Program-made: the position numbers and the translations under genes
Shown here: positions 32,033-41,875 of the stretch, in pieces
Position numbering within the stretch: the stretch's first letter is position 1
Layout of the letters: every line of letters begins with the position of its first letter
Assembly: GCA_964651005.1 (NCBI GenBank)
Contig: CAZYVL010000008.1
Span: 1-42,299 of the forward strand
Source of the DNA: DATMFV01 sp964651005
Lineage (GTDB): Bacteria; Verrucomicrobiota; Verrucomicrobiia; Chthoniobacterales; Chthoniobacteraceae
Length of the DNA stretch: 42,299 nucleotides
Direction of reading: 5' to 3'
The notes under the pieces: model-generated
Seen by the model: only the letters and a program-made list of their open reading frames with translations
Database searches by the model: none
Told to the model about the DNA's origin: nothing

Positions 32033-33370
32033 ATGAGTTCCAACGTCCGCGTCCGCTTTGCCCCGTCGCCCACCGGATTCCTTCACGTGGGAGGCGCCCG
32101 CACCGCGCTTTTCAACTGGCTCTACGCCCGGCACACGGGGGGGAAGTTCATTCTCCGCATCGAGGACACGGACAAGGCGCGCAATACCGAGGAAGCCACC
32201 CAGGCGATCTACGACGGGCTGCGCTGGCTCGGGCTCGACTGGGACGAAGGCCCTTCCGCCGGGGGAGACCGGGGGCCGTACTTCCAGAGCGAGCGGGAGG
32301 CGATCTATCTGCGCTACTTCGAGCAGCTCAAGGCCGCCGGGCATCTCTACGAGGATGGCGGCGCGTGGCGCTTCCGCTCACCGCGCAAGAGCGTCGTGCT
32401 GGAGGATCTCGTCTGCGGGAAGATTACGTTCGACCTCTCCAACCCCGCCACGCACCCCGACATCACCATCCGCCGCCCGGACGGGGGGTGGATTTTCCAT
32501 TTCGTCAACGTCGTGGACGACATCGAGATGGGGATGACGCATGTGATCCGTGGCGAGGATCACCTCTCCAACACGCCCAAGCATCTTGAACTCTACGCGG
32601 CGCTCGGCGCGGAGCCGCCCCGCTTCGCCCACATCCCGCTCATCCTCAATCGCGACGGCTCCAAGATGAGCAAGCGCGATCAGGGCGCCTCCATCGCCGG
32701 GTACATCGAGCAGGGGTACGCCCCGGAGGCGGTGCGCAACTACCTTTGCCTGCTCGGCTGGTCGCCCAAGGACAACCGCGAGATCCTTGAAATCGACGAG
32801 ATCGTTTCGCTCTTCGATCTCGCCGCGATCAACCGCCGCAGCGCCTCGTTCGATCTCGATAAGTGTTACTGGATCAACGGGCAATACCTGCACCACATGA
32901 GCCTGGAGCGGTTCCTGGAGCTGAGCCTCCCGTTCATCGAGAAGGCCGGGATCGCCTACGGCTCCGCCGACGCGCTCAAGCCCGTGCTGGCGATTGTGAA
33001 GGAGAAGATCAAGCGGTTTACCGAAGTTCCGCTCTGGATCGCCGCTTTCTTCACTGACGACTTTGCCTTCGACGAGGAGGCGGTGCAGAAAACCTTGCGC
33101 AAGCCGGGGACCGCCGGGCGGCTCGACGCGCTGGCCGCGCGCTTTGAGGCGCTGGCGCTGGAGAGCTGGAACGCGGAGGCGCTCGAAGCCACGCTCAAGG
33201 CCGTCGCCGGGGAGCTTGGGGTCAAGACCGCCGAGTTGATCCACCCGACGCGCGTCGCCGTCAGCGGGCGTTCCGTCGGCCCGAGCCTCTACCTGATGCT
33301 CGAAGTGCTCGGCCGCGACCGGGTTGTCAGCCGGATGCGGAAGGCCGCGGCGGAACGGGCCGAAAAATAA
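32033..33370 (+). CDS. gltX: glutamyl-tRNA synthetase
   Basis: Class I aminoacyl-tRNA synthetase that charges tRNA-Glu, and tRNA-Gln as well if the enzyme is non-discriminating. The 445 residues start VRVRFAPSPTGFLHVGGART with the HIGH-type motif HVGG (18-21) and ALFNWLYARHTGG. The second catalytic motif is KMSKR (211-215). LRIEDTD, VIRGEDHLSNTPKH and ELYAALG belong to the catalytic core. The C-terminal helical anticodon-binding part is slightly shorter than in E. coli. The start ATG lies directly before the conserved beta-strand; longer in-frame sequence upstream is non-coding in character. It converges with sdhB, with 26 bases between the stops. Confidence 0.95.
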   Translation: MSSNVRVRFAPSPTGFLHVGGARTALFNWLYARHTGGKFILRIEDTDKARNTEEATQAIYDGLRWLGLDWDEGPSAGGDRGPYFQSEREAIYLRYFEQLKAAGHLYEDGGAWRFRSPRKSVVLEDLVCGKITFDLSNPATHPDITIRRPDGGWIFHFVNVVDDIEMGMTHVIRGEDHLSNTPKHLELYAALGAEPPRFAHIPLILNRDGSKMSKRDQGASIAGYIEQGYAPEAVRNYLCLLGWSPKDNREILEIDEIVSLFDLAAINRRSASFDLDKCYWINGQYLHHMSLERFLELSLPFIEKAGIAYGSADALKPVLAIVKEKIKRFTEVPLWIAAFFTDDFAFDEEAVQKTLRKPGTAGRLDALAARFEALALESWNAEALEATLKAVAGELGVKTAELIHPTRVAVSGRSVGPSLYLMLEVLGRDRVVSRMRKAAAERAEK

Positions 33371-33388
33371 CGCTGGAGGGGCGGGGGC

Positions 33389-33412
33389 GGGCGCGGTTAC
33401 AGCCCCGCGCCC
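33389..33412. terminator. candidate bidirectional hairpin between gltX and sdhB
   Basis: GGGCGCGG (33389-33396) pairs perfectly with CCGCGCCC (33405-33412) around an 8-base loop that contains the sdhB stop codon. There is no T-tract on either side, so termination is plausible but unproven. Confidence 0.35.
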
Positions 33413-34152
33413 TGCTTCAACGCCGCCCTCGCAGTCTCGCGGTTGAGGCGGGCGATGACGGAGACGCGAATCTCCGCCGGGCAGACGGCTTCGCACTCGT
33501 AGTAGTTGCTACAGTTGCCGAAGCCCGCTTCGTCCATCGTCTTGACCATCCGGAGCACGCGGCGTGTCCGTTCCGGCTGCCCCTGCGGGAGCAGCGCGAG
33601 GTGCGAGACTTTCGCCCCGACAAAGAGCATGGCGGAAGAGTTCGGGCAGGCGGCCACGCACGCCCCGCAGCCGATGCAGGCGGCGGCGTCCATCGCGGCG
33701 TCGGCGTTCTGTTTCGGGACGGGGACGCTGTTGGCGTCGGGCGGGGAGCCGGTGCGCGCGGTGATGAAGCCGCCCGCTTCCTGGATGCGGTCGAAGGCGG
33801 TGCGGTCCACCACGAGATCCTTGATGACCGGGAAGGCGGCGGCGCGCCACGGCTCGATGTAAATGGTTTCGCCCTCGTGGAAGTGCCGCATGTGAAGCTG
33901 GCAGGTCGTCGTGGCGCGCTCGGGGCCGTGGGCGACGCCGTTAATCATCAGCGAGCACATGCCGCAGATTCCTTCGCGGCAGTCGTGGTCGAAGGCGATC
34001 GGGTCGATGTTCCGTTCGATCAACCCTTCGTTAACGATGTCGAGCATCTCCAGGAACGAGCATTCGGTGGGAATGTTCTTCGCTTCGTACTCGACGAATT
34101 TGCCGGGGGTTTCGGCGTTGGCCTGGCGCCAGACTCGCAGGGTGAGGTTCAT
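33397..34152 (-). CDS. sdhB: succinate dehydrogenase iron-sulfur subunit
   Basis: Electron-transfer subunit of complex II, carrying three Fe-S clusters between the flavoprotein and the membrane anchor. The 251 residues show the [2Fe-2S] ligands Cys58, Cys63, Cys66 and Cys84 (CREGICGMC and then C). The [4Fe-4S] ligands CIGCGAC start at Cys159, with Cys162 and Cys165, and the last cluster group includes Cys169, Cys214, Cys220 and Cys224. The start (ATG 34150-34152, MNLTLRVWRQ) is 13 bases after the sdhA stop; the longer open frame upstream mirrors sdhA. The spacing of motifs resembles the type-B enzymes of Bacteroidetes and Bacillus. Direction (succinate oxidation or fumarate reduction) is not decided by sequence. 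Confidence 0.94.
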   Translation of the reverse strand: MNLTLRVWRQANAETPGKFVEYEAKNIPTECSFLEMLDIVNEGLIERNIDPIAFDHDCREGICGMCSLMINGVAHGPERATTTCQLHMRHFHEGETIYIEPWRAAAFPVIKDLVVDRTAFDRIQEAGGFITARTGSPPDANSVPVPKQNADAAMDAAACIGCGACVAACPNSSAMLFVGAKVSHLALLPQGQPERTRRVLRMVKTMDEAGFGNCSNYYECEAVCPAEIRVSVIARLNRETARAALKQGAGL

Positions 34153-34165
34153 AAAATCGGTCCTG

Positions 34166-36082
<1,917 letters not shown>

Positions 36083-36095
36083 TTCGGTGTCGTTG

Positions 36096-36785
36096 TTAGT
36101 GTCCCTTCACGGTGAGAAACCCGAGCAGTACCGCCGTGGGGATCGAGGCGTAACCGAGGAACGTCAGCCAGGCGATCACCACGCCCGCTTTCGTCATCGC
36201 CGGGGCGAACCCGCGTGTGCGGCCCCCGAGCGTTTGCAGGAAGCTCTGGATGCCGTGGCTCATGTGCAGGCAGAGCAGGAAGACCGCGAGGATGTAGAAG
36301 CCGGAGACGAGCGGGTTCCCGAACCCGGCGATCATCATGTTATAGACATCGTGCCGCCCCGCCGCGTCGTGCCAGGTCTTCCACTCCGGGTGGATGGTCT
36401 GCGCCGTGTAGTGGAGCAGGTGGAAGATGATGAAGGCGATGAGCACCAGGCCGCTGAGCAGCATCGTCTTCGCCGCCGTGGTGGCGGCGATGTTCTTTTT
36501 GACCGCGTAGCGTTTGGGCCGCGCGGCGGCGTTCTGGATGGCGAGCCGGATGGTGGTGACGATGTGTGTCACAACCGCCAAGAGCAGGAAGACCCGGATG
36601 ACCCAGAGCAGGTCGCCCAGCGACTGGAGCCGCTCGGCGTAGACGTTGATCGTCTCCTGGCCGAGAAAAATCTGAAGGTTCCCGAGCATGTGCCCGATGA
36701 CGAAGAGAAGCAGGACGAGCCCGGTGAGGGCCACGATCCACTTTTTCCCGATGGAGGATTGGCAGAAGGCAACGAGCGGTTTCAT
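36096..36785 (-). CDS. sdhC: succinate dehydrogenase cytochrome b558 subunit (type B, diheme)
   Basis: Single membrane anchor with five predicted helices that transfers electrons from SdhB to menaquinone. In the 229 residues the candidate heme ligands are His32 (GHMLGN), His74 (VVTHIV), His122 or His125 (FHLLHY) and His174 or His177 (CLHMSHG), which fits a diheme type-B anchor and means no separate sdhD is needed. The N-terminus SSIGKKWIVALTGLVLLLF is typical of the family. Diheme type-B enzymes generally pair with menaquinone, so a menaquinone-based respiratory chain is inferred. It is the first gene of the sdhCAB operon; a possible promoter is given upstream. Confidence 0.93.
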   Translation of the reverse strand: MKPLVAFCQSSIGKKWIVALTGLVLLLFVIGHMLGNLQIFLGQETINVYAERLQSLGDLLWVIRVFLLLAVVTHIVTTIRLAIQNAAARPKRYAVKKNIAATTAAKTMLLSGLVLIAFIIFHLLHYTAQTIHPEWKTWHDAAGRHDVYNMMIAGFGNPLVSGFYILAVFLLCLHMSHGIQSFLQTLGGRTRGFAPAMTKAGVVIAWLTFLGYASIPTAVLLGFLTVKGH

Positions 36786-36898
36786 GGCATGGGGTCAGAG
36801 GAAAAGAGCCGGTCCACCGCCGCCCGGCGGGGAAAATCCTCCGGGGGAGGAGGGGAGAGGTGCTGAGGGCATTCCATTTGCGGAGTGGAGAAAGTTCG

Positions 36899-36927
36899 AA
36901 TATAAGAAAATCTGCTTTTAACCAAGA
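36899..36927 (-). promoter_or_regulatory. candidate sdhCAB promoter
   Basis: On the minus strand TTGGTT is followed by an AT-rich stretch that contains TATATT after about 15 bases, or TATTCG after 17. Spacing and match are only moderate. The location, about 115 bases upstream of sdhC in the only AT-rich island, supports it. Confidence 0.35.
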
Positions 36928-37040
36928 ATTTTCTACTACGGCTTTCCGGGTGGGTCAAAAAGGGGGGGCAAAAGGAGCGCCGAGGGAAGATCCAAAAGGG
37001 CCGCCCTGCGGATTTTGCCGGGGAGCGTGCAAACTTGGGG

Positions 37041-37069
37041 TTGAATTGGCTTGTGAAGAGGCATTAAAA
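37041..37069 (+). promoter_or_regulatory. candidate livK promoter
   Basis: TTGAAT (37041-37046) and TTAAAA (37064-37069) are separated by 17 bases, a reasonable but weak sigma-70 match. The leader would be about 85-90 bases long. Confidence 0.3.
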
Positions 37070-37163
37070 AAAGGTTCCCTGTGACGCAAATAGCGCAAAC
37101 GGCCTCCCCCCGGAAGGCTCCCCCCTGTTTTGCCCTTTTACTCCACAACCTATTGATGCAACG

Positions 37164-38297
37164 ATGATGAAACCGATTATTCCCCTTACCTGTGCGGCGG
37201 TCCTGGCCGTGATGACTGCGTTTACCCCGGGCGCCCGTGCCCAGGATGAAATCAGGATCGGCGAGTTCGAATCGCTCACCGGCGCGAACGCCAGCTACGG
37301 CATCTCGTCCACGCGGGGGAGCGCCCTCGCCCTGGAGGAGATCAACGCGGCGGGCGGCGTGCTGGGCAAAAAGATCCACCTCATCACCGAGGACGACCGC
37401 TCCATGGCCGGGGAACCGGCGACCATCATCCGCAAGCTGATCGCCAGCGACAAGGTGGTGGCGGTGCTCGGGGAGTTCGCCTCCTCGAAGGCGCTGGAAG
37501 CCGCCCCGATCGCGCAGGAATACAAAGTGCCGATGCTCTCGCCGGGGGCCACCAACGAGCGGGTGACGCAGGTGGGCGACTACATCTTCCGCAACTGCTT
37601 TATCGACCCGTTCCAGGGGACGGTGATGTCGAAGTTCGCTCTCTCGCGCGGCTACAAGAACGTCGCCGTGCTCACCGATGAGAAGCAGGACTACAGCAAG
37701 GGGCTTTCCGAGGCGTTCATCAAACACTTCAAGGCCAACGGCGGCTCCATCGTCAAGGAGCAGAGCTACAGCTCGGGGGACAAGGACTTCCGCGCGCAGC
37801 TCACCTCCATCCGGGCGTCCAAGCCCGACGCGGTTTTCCTCCCCGGTTATTACGGCGAGGTGGCGCTGATCGCCCTTCAGGCGCGCCAGCTTGGGATCAA
37901 GGTTCCGTTCCTGGGCGGGGATGGCTGGATCGGCAACTCGCTGCTCCCCATCGCCGGGAAATCGCTCGACGGCAGCTTTTTCTCCGGCCACTGCTCGATG
38001 GAAAATCAGGACCCGGCGCTCCAGTCCTTCATCAAGAAATACAAGGCCAAGTACGACACCATGCCCGACGACATGGCCGCGCTCGGCTATGACGGGATGC
38101 ACATCCTCGCCGACGCCATCCGGCGCGCCGGGGTGGCCGAGCCGAAGGCGATCCGCGACGCGCTCGCCGCGACGAAGGATTTCCAGGGCGTCACCGGCAA
38201 GATCACCATCGACAACAACCGCAACGCGAAGAAGGCCGCCGTCATCCAGACGATCGGCAAGGGCAAGTTCCAGTTCGTCGAGACGGTCGAGCCCTAA
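37164..38297 (+). CDS. livK: branched-chain amino-acid (or amide) ABC transporter, periplasmic binding protein
   Basis: Periplasmic solute-binding protein of peptide-binding family LivJ/LivK type. The 377 residues begin with a clear Sec signal peptide (1-26) with cleavage predicted after ALA-like ARA, before QDEIRIG. There is no lipobox, so it should be a soluble periplasmic protein. EFESLTGANASYGISSTRG and AAGGVLGKKIHLITEDDRS are typical of the family, as are SPGATNERVTQVGDY and VAVLTDEKQDYSKGLSEAF. Two lobes are indicated by the paired Rossmann-like segments. The start is one of two consecutive ATGs. It is followed by a strong terminator before livH, so it is probably made in excess of the membrane parts. 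The ligand cannot be assigned. Confidence 0.92.
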   Translation: MMKPIIPLTCAAVLAVMTAFTPGARAQDEIRIGEFESLTGANASYGISSTRGSALALEEINAAGGVLGKKIHLITEDDRSMAGEPATIIRKLIASDKVVAVLGEFASSKALEAAPIAQEYKVPMLSPGATNERVTQVGDYIFRNCFIDPFQGTVMSKFALSRGYKNVAVLTDEKQDYSKGLSEAFIKHFKANGGSIVKEQSYSSGDKDFRAQLTSIRASKPDAVFLPGYYGEVALIALQARQLGIKVPFLGGDGWIGNSLLPIAGKSLDGSFFSGHCSMENQDPALQSFIKKYKAKYDTMPDDMAALGYDGMHILADAIRRAGVAEPKAIRDALAATKDFQGVTGKITIDNNRNAKKAAVIQTIGKGKFQFVETVEP

Positions 38298-38314
38298 ACT
38301 GTGTTGAGTGTATC

Positions 38315-38365
38315 GGCGGGAGCGGAGGCTGTTCCAAAGGAGCCCTCCGCCCCCGCCGGTTTTTT
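38315..38365 (+). terminator. intrinsic terminator/attenuator between livK and livH
   Basis: GGCGGG then AGCGGAGGCT (38315-38330) can pair with AGCCCTCCGC then CCCCGCC (38341-38357), with a mismatch and a bulge, followed by six T (38360-38365). This is a strong GC-rich stem with a T-tract. Partial termination here would give more LivK than permease, a common arrangement. Confidence 0.75.
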
Positions 38366-38381
38366 CCCCCCCTCCGCCCCC

Positions 38382-39311
38382 GTGACGGAATTTCTCCAGC
38401 AGCTCATCAACGGCCTCGCGCTCGGGTCGATCTACGCGCTGATCGCTCTCGGCTATACGATGGTCTATGGCGTGCTGCGCTTCATCAATTTCGCCCACGG
38501 GGATGTCTATATGGTCGGGGCGTATGCGGGGTTCTATTTCGCCCCGCTCGTCGCGCGGGTTTTCCCGCTGCCGGAGGAGTACGGCACCTACACCTGGCAG
38601 GTCGTCGCGGGAGCGATCACCGTCCTGCTCCTCTCGATGCTCGTCTGCGCGCTCCTGGGCATCTTCATCGAAAAGCTCGTTTACAAACCGCTGCGCGACC
38701 GGCCCCGGCTGACGGTGCTCATCACCGCCATCGGGGTTTCACTTTTTCTGGAGAACTTCGGCCAGTTCCTCTTCGGGCCGGAGCCGAAGTTCCCCCAAAT
38801 CCTCCCCGACCGGGTGATCGAGGGGCTGGGGGGGCTGACGGTCATGGTCAGTCAGGTGGTCGTGCTGGCGATGACGCTGCTGCTGCTCGTCACGCTCTGG
38901 TTCATCGTCAAGAAGACGAAGATGGGGACGGCGATGCGCGCGCTCTCCTTCAACCCCGTGGCCGCGTCGCTCATGGGGATCAACACCAACGTCATCATCT
39001 CCTTCACCTTCGGCCTCGGCTCCGCGCTGGCGGCGGCGGCGGGCATCCTCAACGCGGTGAGCTACCCCTCCATCGACCCGCTCATGGGCATCCTGCCGGG
39101 GATCAAGGCGTTTGTCGCCGCAGTCCTGGGGGGGATCGGCAACATCCCGGGTGCCGCGCTCGGCGGGTTCATCATCGGCATTCTGGAGACGCTGGTGGTC
39201 GGCTACATCTCGCCGATGTACCGCGACGCCATCGCTTTCGCGGTGCTGATCCTCATCCTTCTCTTTAAACCCACCGGCCTGCTCGGGCGGGCCGAACGCG
39301 AAAAAGTGTGA
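38382..39311 (+). CDS. livH: branched-chain amino-acid ABC transporter permease LivH
   Basis: Inner-membrane permease with about eight helices, one half of the channel. The 309 residues start FLQQLINGLALGSIYALIAL and GYTMVYGVLRFINFAHGDV, the standard opening of LivH. AVLGGIGNIPGAALGGFIIG near the C-terminus is the conserved cytoplasmic coupling loop that contacts the ATPases. The GTG at 38382 was chosen because it gives the usual N-terminus. An upstream in-frame GTG at 38301 would place the terminator stem inside the gene and add 27 non-family residues. The stop overlaps the livM ATG by one base. Confidence 0.92.
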   Translation: MTEFLQQLINGLALGSIYALIALGYTMVYGVLRFINFAHGDVYMVGAYAGFYFAPLVARVFPLPEEYGTYTWQVVAGAITVLLLSMLVCALLGIFIEKLVYKPLRDRPRLTVLITAIGVSLFLENFGQFLFGPEPKFPQILPDRVIEGLGGLTVMVSQVVVLAMTLLLLVTLWFIVKKTKMGTAMRALSFNPVAASLMGINTNVIISFTFGLGSALAAAAGILNAVSYPSIDPLMGILPGIKAFVAAVLGGIGNIPGAALGGFIIGILETLVVGYISPMYRDAIAFAVLILILLFKPTGLLGRAEREKV

Positions 39312-40351
39312 TGGCGAACCGGCCCTCTAGCGAAACCTGGAACCGGCCCAAAACGTGGCTGCTCCTCGCGGTGGCGGCGAGTTTTGGTGTCTCTCAGTTT
39401 TCCGACGCCTTCAACCCGTATTATGCCGACATCATCATCTCCATCGGCATCAACATCCTCCTGGGCGTCGGGCTCAATCTCGTCACCGGCTACACCGGCC
39501 AGTTCTCGCTCGGCCACGCCGGGTTCATGGCCGTCGGCGCGTACCTGAGCGCGGCGATCACCGTCTTCTGGGGCGGCGCCATCGGCGGCCTGCTGGGAGG
39601 GGCGGTCGGCTTGGGCCGGGAAGGCGGGGAGGCGGTCTCCTTCGTCCTGGCGCTCCTGGCGGGCGGCCTCGGCGCGGCGGCTGTGGGGGTGGCCGTCGGC
39701 GTGCCGTCGCTCCGGCTCAAGGGCGATTACCTCGCCATCGTCACGCTCGGCTTCGGCGAGATCATCCGCGTCATTTTGCAAAACGCGGAGGTGGTGGGCG
39801 GCCCGCGCGGGTTTTCCATCCCGATCCACCCGACGAACTTCTTCTGGACCTTCTCCTTCGCCGCCTGCTCGGTGTATGTCGTCGCCATGCTGGTGCGCTC
39901 CACGTATGGCCGGGGCTTTCTCGCCGTGCGCGACGACGAGATCGCCGCCGAAGCGATGGGGATCAACACCACGAAGTACAAGGTGCTCGCGTTTGTCATC
40001 GGCGCGTTCTTCGCGGGCGTCGCGGGCGGGCTTTACGCGCACTTCAAGCAGTTCATCACCCCGGAGGGGTTCAATTTTCTGCGCTCCGTGGACATCGTGG
40101 TGATCGTCATCCTCGGCGGGATGGGGAATACCTCCGGCGTCATCGCCGCCGCCGTGCTGCTGACGATCCTGCCGGAAGGGCTGCGCGCCTTTGCCGCGTG
40201 GGATGCGCTGCCGCACCGGCTCGCCGAGATCATCGGCAACCGGATGATTCTCTACTCGCTGCTCTTGATCGTGCTGATGCTGGCGCGCCCGCAGGGGCTT
40301 TTCGCCGGGGGCGGCGGGGCGTTAAAGAGGCTTCTTACCAGGCGAAAATGA
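39311..40351 (+). CDS. livM: branched-chain amino-acid ABC transporter permease LivM
   Basis: Second inner-membrane permease of the system. The 346 residues contain GVGLNLVTGYTGQFSLGHAG (family hallmark), PSLRLKGDYLAIVTLGFGEI and ILGGMGNTSGVIAAAVLLT, the coupling loop for the ATPase subunits. About ten helices are predicted. An unusual feature is a Gly/Ala-rich segment between the second and third helices (GGAIGGLLGGAVGLGREGGE), longer than I expect for LivM. The ATG at 39311 shares one base with the livH TGA; a GTG one codon earlier is an alternative. It overlaps livG by 4 bases. Confidence 0.93.
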   Translation: MANRPSSETWNRPKTWLLLAVAASFGVSQFSDAFNPYYADIIISIGINILLGVGLNLVTGYTGQFSLGHAGFMAVGAYLSAAITVFWGGAIGGLLGGAVGLGREGGEAVSFVLALLAGGLGAAAVGVAVGVPSLRLKGDYLAIVTLGFGEIIRVILQNAEVVGGPRGFSIPIHPTNFFWTFSFAACSVYVVAMLVRSTYGRGFLAVRDDEIAAEAMGINTTKYKVLAFVIGAFFAGVAGGLYAHFKQFITPEGFNFLRSVDIVVIVILGGMGNTSGVIAAAVLLTILPEGLRAFAAWDALPHRLAEIIGNRMILYSLLLIVLMLARPQGLFAGGGGALKRLLTRRK

Positions 40352-41109
40352 AACCGCTGCTCGAACTCCAGGGATGCACCGTCCAGTTCGGCGGCCTCAA
40401 GGCCGTCTGCGGGGTCGATTTTTCCGTCGCGCCGGGGGAACTCGTCGGGTTGATCGGCCCCAACGGCGCGGGGAAGACGACCATCTTCAACCTCATCACC
40501 GGCGTCTACCGGCTCACGGAGGGGGAGATCCGTTTCGACGGCGAGACGCTGCACGGCCAGCCGCCGTACAAGATCACCGGGCGCGGGATCGCCCGGACCT
40601 TCCAGAACATCCGCCTTTTCAGTTCGCTGAGCGTCTTCGACAACGTTCGTACGGCGTGCAACATGCACCTGCGCCACGGCATCTCGCACGCGCTCTGGCG
40701 CGGGAGTGCGTTCGAGCGGGAGGAGCGCGAGGTCTCCAGGACCGTGATGGAGCTGCTGGAAATCTTTCACCTCGACCACCTCCGCGAAGCCGAGGCGACG
40801 AGCCTCTCCTACGGCGACCAGCGGCGGCTGGAGATTGTCCGCGCGCTGGCGACGCGCCCCCGGCTGCTCCTGCTCGACGAACCGGCCGCCGGGATGAACC
40901 CGACGGAGAAGCAGGAGCTGATGCGGCTCATCCGCTTCACGCAGGAGCGTTTCAAGCTGGCGTTGATGCTCGTGGAACACGACATGCGCGTGGTCATGGG
41001 GATCTGCGAGCGGATCGCCGTGCTCGACTACGGGGTGAAGATCGCCGAGGGCACCCCGGAGGCCATCCGCGCAAACCCGAAGGTGATCGAAGCCTACCTG
41101 GGAGAATGA
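40348..41109 (+). CDS. livG: branched-chain amino-acid ABC transporter ATP-binding protein LivG
   Basis: Cytoplasmic ATPase that powers uptake with LivF. The 253 residues contain Walker A GPNGAGKTT (37-45), RGIARTFQNIRLF around the Q-loop, the signature LSYGDQRRLEI, Walker B LLLLDEPAAGMNP and the switch His in LVEHDMRVVMG. TFQNIRLF and AAGMNP distinguish LivG from LivF. The start ATG overlaps the livM stop (ATGA) and the stop overlaps livF likewise, so all four transport genes are translationally coupled. Confidence 0.95.
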   Translation: MKPLLELQGCTVQFGGLKAVCGVDFSVAPGELVGLIGPNGAGKTTIFNLITGVYRLTEGEIRFDGETLHGQPPYKITGRGIARTFQNIRLFSSLSVFDNVRTACNMHLRHGISHALWRGSAFEREEREVSRTVMELLEIFHLDHLREAEATSLSYGDQRRLEIVRALATRPRLLLLDEPAAGMNPTEKQELMRLIRFTQERFKLALMLVEHDMRVVMGICERIAVLDYGVKIAEGTPEAIRANPKVIEAYLGE

Positions 41110-41861
41110 ACATGACCCCGCCCGCCAACGCCGCTCCCGATCCGACCGAGCCGATGCTCGAAGTCCGCGACTTGCATGTCCACTACGGGGCGATCGCGGC
41201 GCTGCACGGGATCAGCCTCCAAATCGCGCGCGGGCAGATCGTCACGCTCATCGGCGCGAACGGTGCGGGCAAGACGACCACGCTCCGCACGCTCTCGGGC
41301 ATCGTCGCGGCGCGCTCCGGCTCCATCCGCTTCAGCGGGGAGGAGATCGCCGGGCAGCCGCCGCACAAGATCGTCGGGCGGGGGCTTTGCCATGTGCCGG
41401 AGGGGCGGATGGTTTTCGCGAATCTCACCGTCATGGAAAACCTCCTCATGGGCGCGTACCGCCGCCGCGACCGGAAGCTTTTCCCCGCCGATCTCGACTA
41501 CGTGTTCGGCATCTTCCCGCGCCTGAAAGAGCGCGAGCGGCAGACGGCGGGCACGCTCTCCGGCGGGGAGCAGCAGATGCTCGCCATTGGCCGCGCTCTG
41601 ATGAGCCGCCCGCGCTGTTTGATGCTCGATGAACCGTCGCTCGGCATCGCGCCGCTGCTGGTGAAGACGATCTTCGCCAAGATCGTCGAGGTGAACCGGC
41701 AACTCGGCATCACGATTCTCCTCGTCGAACAGAATGCCAACCTGGCGCTGGAGATTTCCCATTACGGCTACGTGATGGAAACGGGCCGCATCATTTTCGG
41801 CGACGCTGCGGCAAAGCTGCGCGCCGACCCGAAGGTGCGGGAGAGTTACCTTGGCGGATAA
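41106..41861 (+). CDS. livF: branched-chain amino-acid ABC transporter ATP-binding protein LivF
   Basis: Second ATPase of the uptake system, forming a heterodimer with LivG. The 251 residues have Walker A GANGAGKTT (50-58), VPEGRMVFANLTVMENLLMG (a LivF hallmark), the signature LSGGEQQMLAIGRAL, Walker B CLMLDEPSLGIAP and LLVEQNANLALE. The start at 41106 overlaps the livG stop; a second in-frame ATG two codons later (41112) is equally possible. It carries about 15 extra N-terminal residues (rich in Pro and Ala) before LEVRDLHVHYG. Confidence 0.95.
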   Translation: MNMTPPANAAPDPTEPMLEVRDLHVHYGAIAALHGISLQIARGQIVTLIGANGAGKTTTLRTLSGIVAARSGSIRFSGEEIAGQPPHKIVGRGLCHVPEGRMVFANLTVMENLLMGAYRRRDRKLFPADLDYVFGIFPRLKERERQTAGTLSGGEQQMLAIGRALMSRPRCLMLDEPSLGIAPLLVKTIFAKIVEVNRQLGITILLVEQNANLALEISHYGYVMETGRIIFGDAAAKLRADPKVRESYLGG

Positions 41862-41875
41862 ACGCGCGATTTCTT

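Larger units (their letters stand above)
36786..37163. other. 378-base divergent intergenic region between sdhC and livK
   Basis: The region contains an AT-rich core (about 36895-36945) in otherwise GC-rich DNA, as expected for promoters of two divergent operons. Within the core AGAAAAT (36905-36911) is an inverted repeat of ATTTTCT (36928-36934), a possible regulator site. No small gene was recognised. Candidate promoters are listed separately. Confidence 0.5.

Noticed and set aside
38301..38381. LivH start at GTG 38301
   Set aside because: It would place the intrinsic terminator stem inside the coding region and add 27 residues rich in Pro and Ala that LivH proteins lack.
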